Below the pieces are notes generated by a model. That model saw only the letters and a program-made list of their open reading frames with translations. It had not been told where the DNA came from and searched no databases. Shown one piece after another: positions 57,185-64,000 of a stretch of DNA of 64,000 nucleotides (positions are counted from its first letter, which is position 1; each line of letters opens with the position of its first letter). Origin of the DNA: Hemileia vastatrix (lineage: Eukaryota; Basidiomycota; Pucciniomycetes; Pucciniales; Zaghouaniaceae); contig JASXTE010000002.1 in NCBI GenBank assembly GCA_030280995.1, positions 2,151,001 through 2,215,000 on the forward strand. The letters are read 5' to 3'. The translations under genes were made by a program, and so were the position numbers.

Positions 57185-57661
57185 TATGTTCCAAATACTC
57201 CTGCCCAAATTCTCAATAACAAAATAAATAAATTGGATATACATCCTGGTGTAAAATATTTTCTTCAAATGCAACAAATTTTCAGAAATCATGCTCAAAA
57301 ATGTATTGAAAAATCATTTGAATATGAGAAGAAGAGATGGGACAAATCCCATAAAGAATACACTTTTAAAAAGGGTGATGAAGTGTTGATTTCTACAGTC
57401 CACTTCAATTTACAAGGAAATAAAAAATTAAAAGACCCATTTTTTGGTCCATTTGTTGTCAGAAGAATGATTGGAGACAATGCAGTTGAGGTTATTTTGT
57501 ATTCTCCATATGACAGAAAACATCATGTTTTTCCAATATCTCTTCTGAAACCTTACACATCCAATAGTGATTTATTTCCAAAAAGGAGAGGAAGACCAAA
57601 GAAAACCCCAAATGAAATCACTGAAACAGCAGAAATTGAAAAAGTCTGTATGACAGAATAG
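57185..57661 (+). pseudogene. C integrase C-terminal domain
   Basis: After one TGA the frame continues (57,233-57,661) with EYEKKRWDKSHKE, a KGDEVLIS strand, DPFFGPFVVRRMIG (the GPF motif) and HHVFPISLLKPY. A short basic KRRGRPKKTPN patch near the end resembles an AT-hook (R-G-R-P-K at about 57,587-57,605). No chromodomain is seen, unlike family A. The AT-hook-like patch could bind AT-rich DNA. Confidence 0.85.
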
Positions 57662-57829
57662 CCACTGCTGAAAAAGGTACAGAATACTTATTGAGATTCA
57701 AGAATAAATCTTCTGAATATGATTCTTGGATACCTGGGAAGGAGATATCTAATCTTCCTACTCTACTAAAAAAAGTATAAAAAGAAAAAATCATAGCATT
57801 TTTTTATTGTTTTTTTTAGAGTGAGGGAG

Positions 57830-58624
57830 TGTCAGCCGGGCTACTAGACTTACCTGGTAAAATAATTAATTATTTTACTAAGGTGAAGCCACACCTTTTT
57901 AAAATACTTATTAATATTTAATTATTTAACATTTACTTATATATTACTTACAACCAACTAAGCTAATAATATTAAGTAGTGTAAATAATTAATTTAAGTA
58001 AGTGTCCCATACATTTTTACCACCTAACACTGTGCTCAATAGTACAGTTATTTGGGAATAAAAATAAATAATAAAATTATAATAAAAAAAACCTTAAGAT
58101 TAATATATTACTTCATTGAGAGATCTGGGATTCTGTGAAATTAATATAATTAACTTAATTTTGATGTAATTAATTGTGAAAGTCCAAAGAACTCATACTT
58201 TATTACTAATAAAATTGATGCCCTTGTTAACATACCAATTAATTTATTCTTATGTCATATATATACTACTTTTAGTCATCTTCTTTCTCACATTCTTACA
58301 GTAGATGGTGTAAATTCCGTGTCTTTATTTCCCTCATGTTTTTCCTATAAAAGGCCCTCACTTTTGTGATTTTCAGATCATTCTTTACTTATTTTATTAC
58401 AACTACATAAAAGACTATTTATTATCATTTTTGTATTTACATTAAGCCGTAATTCTAAACTTTTAAATAAAATAGTAATTATCACTTTACCTCTTAAAAT
58501 TCTTTGAGTAAAAAATCTTTTAAAGATAAGAGAAATATGTACACATTTTGAATCCTTTGAAATCCACTGTTGCCATCCTTAAAACTCCTTGAAAACTCTT
58601 CTAGACTTGAAGAACCACCCAACA
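57830..58624 (+). repeat. C 3' LTR (795 bp)
   Basis: It begins TGTCAGCCGGGC after the polypurine-like GTGAGGGAG and ends CCCAACA. It is closely similar to 50,164-50,969. Its first 50 bp contain an AT-rich inverted repeat around TAATTAATTA. Confidence 0.92.
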
Positions 58625-59579
58625 GTAACAATGATTTTTAAGGGATTCAAACTCAGGTACGTATTTTCCTATCTTAAAGATTATTTACTCAATAATAAGA
58701 GGTTAAGTTTTAATTATTATTATAATTAATGAGTTAGACACTACACAATATGGGGGGCGGACTTGCTAGCAAGTCCGCAACCTTGGACCCAAACTCACCA
58801 CAGATTGAACACACATTGAGCTATTGATAAAGGAACCATACAATCAGGGATAAACACCACTCAGAAGAACAGTTTTAGGTGGGTGTTCAAGTAGAGTTCA
58901 GTCCGAGTTCCATCTGAGTTCAGGTTGAGGACTTGCTAGCAAGTCCACCCCCTATATTGTGTAGTGAGAACTACGTAATTGTAAGTACTAAAAACAATAA
59001 TAAATATTAATAAATATTTAAGTGTAGTAATTGCTTTAATAATATAAGTAAGTAATGAATCAAAAACAACCAAGAGAGAGGCCTTATTTAGGCAAAGGAG
59101 GGACAAACCATGGCAATGAAATTCTAAAAACAGTAGTATGAGAGAGAGAGAAAAAAAAAAGAATATCCCAGAAGGAGTATTTCAAATAACAAGTTGTTCT
59201 AAAAAGAAGGCGTCAAAAAGATGTATTTCAAAGATGTATTTACAGAGTATGTCAAAAATACATAACTTTATTTAATATTTACTGTAGAAGTCAATTCTAA
59301 ATAAGAAATTTGAATTTTTTGTATATATTTATTTTTATTTAAATTTAAATTTTATTTCTTCTAACCTGTCAATGAGCATGGTGTTAGAGAATAAAATATA
59401 AGGGACATTTTATATTTAATTTTAATTATTCATTTAATTTTACCATTCTGTAATTAGTTAATTTATTACAGGTAATTTTAATGTAACTAATTTAATTAAA
59501 TAATCAAAATAATAAGGCGTGGCCTCATCCAGTAAATAATTAATTATTTTACTGGGTAAGTCTTGTAACCTGGCTGACA
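58625..59579 (-). repeat. C-type LTR in reverse orientation, diverged
   Basis: The right end (59,572-59,579) is the LTR start TGTCAGCC in reverse. The body matches the C LTR in order, including the TAATTAATTA inverted repeat and the block ending near GAATCC. It is interrupted by a 228-bp MITE at 58,739-58,966 and truncated on the left by element C, which appears to have inserted into it. Confidence 0.82.
58739..58966. mobile_element. CACTA-type MITE (228 bp)
   Basis: Terminal inverted repeats start CACTACACAATAT and extend about 38 bp with few mismatches. They include an internal palindrome GGACTTGCTAGCAAGTCC at each end. A 3-bp direct repeat AGA flanks the element (58,736-58,738 and 58,967-58,969). 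CACTA termini with a 3-bp duplication are typical of the CMC/EnSpm superfamily. It has no coding capacity. Confidence 0.88.
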
Positions 59580-60280
59580 GCAATGCTCCCAGTACGTTCC
59601 AATCTGTCATGAACAAAATATTGAGACCTGTAATTGACAAATGTGCTTTGGTGTACCTTGATGATATTATAATATACTCTAAAGATTTAAAAACTCACCT
59701 TTATGATAATGAAAAGGTATTAAAAATTCTAAACAAAAACAAATTCATCCTTTCAACTGACAAATGTAATTGGGCACAGAAGCAACTTGTTTTCTTAGGA
59801 CATATAGTAGATGGAGAGGGTCTAAAGACAAAGCCAAATAAAATTGAAAAAATAGTTAATTGGCCGACACCTTGTAACATTACTCAGGTCAGAGGATTTT
59901 TAAATTTATGCACTTATTACAAAAGATTTATAAAAAAATTTTCAACAATTGCATCACCGCTTTATAACTTAACAAAAAATTCTCCTAAAAAGGGAGCCAA
60001 AGTGAACTGGGGAGGGGAAGAAGAAAAATCATTTCAGAAACTCAAAACCGCTCTCTCTGAAACCATACTCTTGAAACACCCAAAGGTCTTCCATCCTTTC
60101 ATACTCGACACCGACGCTTCCAGGACTAATATTGGGGCAATCCTTCAACAGGACATTGAAATTAAATATGATAAAGATAACTTTGACCCCATCTAATATG
60201 TAAAACAATTGAAGGACAAAAATCTCAGGCCTGTCGCATATGATTCAAGAAAATTGTCGACTACGGAAAAAAATTATTCT
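59580..60280 (+). pseudogene. F reverse transcriptase end and start of RNase H
   Basis: The open frame through 60,196 starts with NAPSTFQSVMN and contains the catalytic Y-L-D-D in LVYLDDIIIYSKD (about 59,650-59,690), the thumb block QLVFLGHIVDGEGL, the VRGFLNLCTYYKRFIKKFS connection, and the first RNase H block FILDTDASRTNIGAIL (about 60,099-60,146). A TAA at 60,194 and a one-base shift near 60,280 separate it from the rest of RNase H. Confidence 0.9.
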
Positions 60281-61500
60281 GCACAAGGGAACTCTTGGCA
60301 ATAGTGCATGCTCCAAAACACTTTCACAGATACGTCGAAGGGTCTCCTATAATAATTAGGACCGATCATCAGTCCCTTAGATATTTTAAGACTCAAAAAG
60401 AGGTAACTCAACATCTAACTCGTTTTATTGATGAAGTAGAGTTTTTAAATATTTACATAATTTATCGCCCTGGTCACAAGCAGCTAGCAGCCGATGCCCT
60501 ATCCAGAAAGCCAAACACATCTTATGACAGAGATCCACCAGAGGTTGCTCCCTCACTCTTTAACACAAATATAAAACAAAAAAACCCCTGGAGCCAACTA
60601 GATAGAATCTATCATATACTTACAACCAACTCAATCCCACCCAAACATCTCAAACAATATTTTGTCAAAAATAACGAATTATATTATGTTCCTCAAGCCA
60701 AAGAAGTCAATCAATATCTTAAAGTCATAAGGAATCAACGAGAAGCTGAGATCTGTATCAATAATGTACATCTTGACTTAGGACATCGAAATGCAAAAGA
60801 TGTAGTAAGCATCTTGAAACAAAAATATCTTTTCCCTGATATGATGAGACTAACTAAGAAAGTTATTTCTCATTGTCTTGCATGTCAGTTCACTAAAGGA
60901 CCATCTAATCAACTCCGACTCTCATTACAACCTATCATACGAGGAGGCCCGTTCCTCAAGTGGGCCCTAGATTTTGTAGGACCCCTTCCTAAAACCAAGA
61001 CAGATAAGAAATATATAATTACCGCCATTGATTACGGAACTGGCTGGGCCTACGCCACAGCCCTAGAGACAACCTCTACGCAAGCTGCCATTGAAATTGT
61101 AAGTTTAATCACACTGAACCATGGATTACCTGCAGAAATCACCACCGACAATGGGAGGGAATTTGATTCCTATCAATTTGAGGATTTCCTGAAAGAGTCA
61201 AACATTAGACATATAAAAACAATGCCTTATCATCCCCAATCTAATGGGTTGATAGAAAGGTTTCACGGGACACTTGAAAATGCTATTAAGAGAATTGTTT
61301 CTCCAGATAATCAAGACCGTTGGGACCAATACTTAGGAAAAGCTTTGTTTGCCTACCGAAGCTCTCCTTCTCAAGCATTAAAATGCAGCCCTTTCGACAT
61401 GACCTATGGAATTAAGGTAAGGTTACCATCTGACCCTCCATTACTTGGAAAACTACCAGATGTCTCCAATACTGATCAAGAAGAAATTTATTTTAAATGA
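60281..61500 (+). pseudogene. F RNase H end and integrase, long open frame
   Basis: The 401-codon frame at 60,295-61,500 begins just after the RNase H Glu block and holds RTDHQSLRYF and the AADALSRKP end. It then continues into the integrase zinc domain (HLDLGHRNAKDV to CLACQFTKG, about 60,770-60,900) and the DDE core: WALDFVGPLP (60,961), TTDNGREF (about 61,144) and NGLIERFHGTLE (about 61,245). All catalytic residues are present. It ends at TGA 61,498, after which the tail continues in the polyprotein. Confidence 0.9.
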
Positions 61501-61923
61501 AATATAGAGAACTTGCGACTATGAACCTTCCGACAAGAAAGAATCAATGCACTCAATGAAAAAGCAAAAGATCGATATGCTCGAACTGATGAATCCTATG
61601 TTGAACGAGCACTTAAAATTGGAGACAAAGTTCTTAGACGGTTTGAGGACCGTCCAGCAAAATTGCTTCCTAGATGGGATGGACCCTTCATTATCAAAGA
61701 CTGTTCTCCCAATGGTACGTATCAAATCATGACTTCTAATGCGCATGTTTTACGAACTAACATAAATGGTGAACGATTAAAACTATTTCTTGGTGATCAA
61801 GTTGAACTTCATCATGCCAGCTCAAGACTCAGAACCCGTGATCAACAGGCAAGAAGTGGAACCGGATATCGTCTTTACGACAGACTTTCACGGTCTCAGG
61901 GTAGACGAGTACGGATTCCTTGA
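61501..61923 (+). pseudogene. F integrase C-terminal tail
   Basis: Following the TGA, the downstream sequence to about 61,923 encodes a GPF-type domain: ALKIGDKVLRR, then LPRWDGPFIIKDCS and a VLRTNINGERLK strand (61,612-61,790). This is the classic W-x-G-P-F/Y module of Ty3 integrases. It overlaps the extra open frame below in its last part. Confidence 0.8.
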
Positions 61924-62221
61924 TCCGCGTCATCACACTGCTTCAGAGATGCCCCCTGGTCTCTTTCAAAGAGAAGGACAGGATTGTAGAACACCAAATG
62001 GTAGACCCGATCATAATTTTAAGCTCAGCTGCACCTACTTTCTTTGTATGTGGATAAGATATCTCTTTGCAAACGAAGACTGGACTATTGAAAATGTATT
62101 GGAATTATATTTTGGTATGGAAACCATACAGGCTACTTTGTACAACTTAATTAGCGATATTGATGAAACCTTGTTCGAAAGAGACATACACTTCACCCCG
62201 GCAGACCTTGCCACTCTATGA
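61814..62221 (+). CDS. F extra open frame, unknown protein (135 aa)
   Basis: From ATG 61,814 a frame of 136 codons runs to TGA 62,219-62,221, overlapping the end of the integrase tail in another frame and stopping 24 bp before the LTR. I do not recognise a family. The sequence has an acidic N-terminal region, a Cys/Trp-rich hydrophobic segment (YFLCMWIRYLF) that might be a short membrane or packing helix, and an acidic helical C-terminus (ISDIDETLFERDIH). It could be a terminal part of the polyprotein reached by frameshifting or a separate accessory protein. It is open while neighbouring pol frames carry stops. Confidence 0.5.
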   Translation: MPAQDSEPVINRQEVEPDIVFTTDFHGLRVDEYGFLDPRHHTASEMPPGLFQREGQDCRTPNGRPDHNFKLSCTYFLCMWIRYLFANEDWTIENVLELYFGMETIQATLYNLISDIDETLFERDIHFTPADLATL

Positions 62222-62235
62222 CTAGCGTCAAAATC

Positions 62236-62245
62236 TGGGAGGGGA
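62236..62245 (+). promoter_or_regulatory. F polypurine tract
   Basis: TGGGAGGGGA directly precedes TGATGTAATTC, the likely 3' LTR start. It is positioned as expected for plus-strand priming. Confidence 0.7.
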
Positions 62246-62630
62246 TGATGTAATTCTAGTTTTTCTATTTTGTATCCCTTTTCCTTATTTGTACAGTGAC
62301 TTTTTCATTTTACTCTTTTTCTCGACTGCTAGTATTTTACTTTTACAATTACTAAAAGCTCATGGACTTTTCTCGCTTTTCTCGCTTCTTTCTCTTACTT
62401 TTACTATACTATTACTTTTACAAACTTACTTTTAAAAAGCCCTCTTGTATCTATTAGTAGCTTTTCACGCGAACATAAATACTGCGCCATCCAGTAATGA
62501 AACACTAAGTTACTTCCTTGCAAATTTCCTTTTCAGGACTTGCAAGATTCACAACAACAAACTTGTACATAATCTTACTAGCTTCATCCATCCTTCATGC
62601 CCCTCGTTGGGTGAGATTGCACGATAAAAA
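62246..62630 (+). repeat. F probable 3' LTR
   Basis: The region starts TGATGTAATTC after the polypurine tract and contains pyrimidine-rich and repeated TTTTACT-type sequence. The 5' LTR is absent, so the end cannot be fixed by comparison. The right limit of about 62,630 is a guess. Confidence 0.55.
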
Positions 62631-62765
62631 AAACAAGTGTATAGTTAGATTGTAGCATTTATTCAAATTAATGTCGATTTTTCATGTTATTAGTGATTTT
62701 AATTTATGCATAGTTTCAATCTATTGAAGAATCACCCCTTTAACTTATCGAAGACATTGATTCCA

Positions 62766-64000
62766 TTATCCTGATTTCTTGCCTCTGTGCTTTTCGAATG
62801 TTTGAGTTAGGGTGAATCCCTGTTGCAAATCCTCCATACACTTTTTCTCTACAATTTGAGCTTCTTTACACAATTTAAGAACTTCTTGTGCCTTTTCTAA
62901 GGGTACTACGACAACCCCATCTTGATCAGCAATTACTATGTCATTAGGATTTATTACAACTTCTGGAAAAGGTAGAGTAGATTCATCTTCTTGCTCATGT
63001 TTTGAACATGTCGGTTTAATTATAATAGGCACTTCTACCTGTGATGCTCGTACAAAAGTTGACTGACCCAGTACTGAATGCCCTCTTGCGAAAACCTACC
63101 CATAAAAAGTAACAGTATTTTCACCTCTTAGTCAGCTTGAAACAAAAGTAGAACAAGTGAGATTCAGTAAAACTTACGGGAAAGTTCGCTTTTTTGTGTT
63201 CTCCAATATCACGACATCGACCATCAATGACAACACCTAAGACACCAGTCGCTTTTGCTCGGGCACTCATTAGACCACCCCAAACTGCATTCTTACATCC
63301 TAAAAAAATGAGGGATATAGTTTATTTTATTCACTATTTTTTCAACTATAGCTGATTATTTTTCTTAAAAAAAAGAATATGTTTTTTCACTTTACCTGAG
63401 GGCGCAGATATAACACCAATATACCCACCAGGAATCATATCACCCTTTAAAGATAAAATAAAATCAGTTTTAATTAACAATATAATAATAAATTAAAGTG
63501 AGCGACAAATTTAAAAAAATCTGTTTGTTACGATCAAGTGAAGACTTACAAAGTGTCCTTGTAACCTTGGGGATGACTCATCTGATGCATTGACCATCTA
63601 TCTCAAGGAGCAATAATATAATGAAAAGAAACGTTGTTAGCTAATTTCAAAGTTGAATTGTCACATTTCATAGACAGATACAATTATTGAGGAAGTTTGA
63701 AATCAGAGTTCCATCACAATTGGCTATAAGTAAGTCTAGAAATAGGTTTGTATGAAAAACTAACCTTGACGGTAAATGCTTGTCCACAGATCTTACCCTT
63801 GCGCGGAATTTCAACTGGGAATAGTTCAATGTCTGGAATATAGCCTCCATGAGGGAAAGACAGTTTGATCATTGCATCTGCAACCTTATTTATTTATTAA
63901 TCCAATCAAAAATTAAAAAATTATCGAAAGGGTACATAAAAGGGATACGTATTGCGTAAAGTTATGAATTAATTAGTAATACCTACTTCACAAGAAGAAT
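62766..64000 (-). CDS. RraA-like aldolase (host gene), six exons seen, 5' end outside window
   Basis: Exons on the minus strand are 63,987-64,000 (partial), 63,765-63,884, 63,550-63,597, 63,396-63,444, 63,178-63,299 and 62,766-63,095. Introns of 102, 167, 105, 96 and 82 bp all have GT-AG ends and keep the frame, giving 226 visible residues. Blocks typical of the RraA/4-hydroxy-4-methyl-2-oxoglutarate aldolase family are VADAMIKL near the start, the PPIIE-like GGYIPDIELFP region, GGYIGVISAPSG, GGLMSARAKATGVLGVVIDG with the catalytic-site G-R-C-R-D, FARGHSVLGQS, and PNDIVIADQDGVVVVP. Known fungal members are about 230-240 aa and cleave 4-hydroxy-4-methyl-2-oxoglutarate or decarboxylate oxaloacetate, using a divalent metal. 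The Arg-Asp pair needed for metal and substrate binding is present. The gene looks intact and is the only ordinary gene here. Only a short N-terminus is missing. Confidence 0.9.

Larger units (their letters stand above)
50164..58624 (+). mobile_element. C: Ty3 retrotransposon with two LTRs
   Basis: Two LTRs of about 800 bp flank gag, protease, reverse transcriptase, RNase H and integrase on the plus strand. It is the best-preserved full element in the window, related to D, with only a few stops and shifts. The right flank begins GTAAC (58,625-58,629). The left flank does not match it, and the LTR's first bases are missing at the junction with A3. Confidence 0.92.
59580..62630 (+). mobile_element. 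F: Ty3 retrotransposon, 5' truncated
   Basis: Sequence begins inside reverse transcriptase (NAPSTFQ) right at the boundary of the reverse C-type LTR. It continues through RNase H, integrase, a polyprotein tail, an extra open frame, a polypurine tract and a probable 3' LTR. It belongs to a different Ty3 lineage from A, C and D. The missing 5' half was not found elsewhere in the window. Confidence 0.88.

Noticed and set aside
1..64000. tRNA or rRNA genes
   Set aside because: None recognised while reading. No systematic covariance-model scan was possible, so small RNA genes could be missed.

Overview
This is AT-rich, intron-containing eukaryotic DNA, almost certainly from a fungus with a large, transposon-rich genome. 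The evidence is chromodomain Ty3 elements, short GT-AG introns of 49-167 bp, Zn2Cys6-like cysteine spacing and a fungal-type RraA-like enzyme. A basidiomycete is plausible, but the sequence alone does not settle it. Only one ordinary host gene is recognised, an RraA-like aldolase at 62,766-64,000 on the minus strand that runs off the right edge. Nearly everything else is nested, decayed mobile DNA.

Layout from left to right (family letters are mine). A1 is a Ty3 chromovirus on the plus strand (137-8,073). A PIF/Harbinger deletion derivative (9,298-12,350) follows, then a decayed stretch, then a Ty1/copia pol remnant on the minus strand (about 15,690-18,720). D is a decayed Ty3 element on the plus strand, cut in two (about 19,290-24,653 and 48,112 onward) by a 23.5 kb insertion bounded by near-identical 5-bp repeats, CACTT and CATTT. 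That insertion consists of A2 on the minus strand (a family A copy, 24,654-29,510), a satellite array (about 29,555-37,560), an AT-rich TGCATA-repeat segment (37,561-39,014) and a piece of A2's other LTR (39,015-39,478 plus 48,097-48,111). Inside that LTR sits E (39,479-48,096), an element with gag and protease-like coding but no RT, RNase H or integrase. To the right lie a solo A-type LTR (A3, 49,354-50,163), a Ty3 element C with two LTRs (50,164-58,624), a reverse C-type LTR with a CACTA-like MITE inside it (58,625-59,579), a 5'-truncated Ty3 element F (59,580 to about 62,630) and then the host gene.

The most unusual signal is a gene arrangement shared by two unrelated retrotransposon families. 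In A1, A2 and E, the strand opposite to gag/pol carries a gene whose ATG lies only 18-97 bp inside the 3' LTR. Each encodes the cysteine pattern C-x2-C-x6-C-x12-C-x2-C-x6-C, as in Zn2Cys6 DNA-binding domains, apart from cysteines lost to mutation in A1. The E copy (46,322-46,976) is an uninterrupted 201-residue reading frame once a 49-bp GT-AG intron is removed, although E's own gag has five stop codons. The A1 copy has a 55-bp intron, an acidic C-terminal half and six stops. E carries a second antisense gene of the same type (44,968-45,692). I read these as accessory regulator-like genes carried by retrotransposons and probably transcribed from the LTR in the antisense direction. That function is inference.

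Other notable structures are a 609-bp satellite with two related palindromes per monomer and paired arm changes, a 123-bp tandem hairpin repeat with splice-like junctions inside the Harbinger element, and a stop codon shared by two family A copies at the reverse transcriptase active site.
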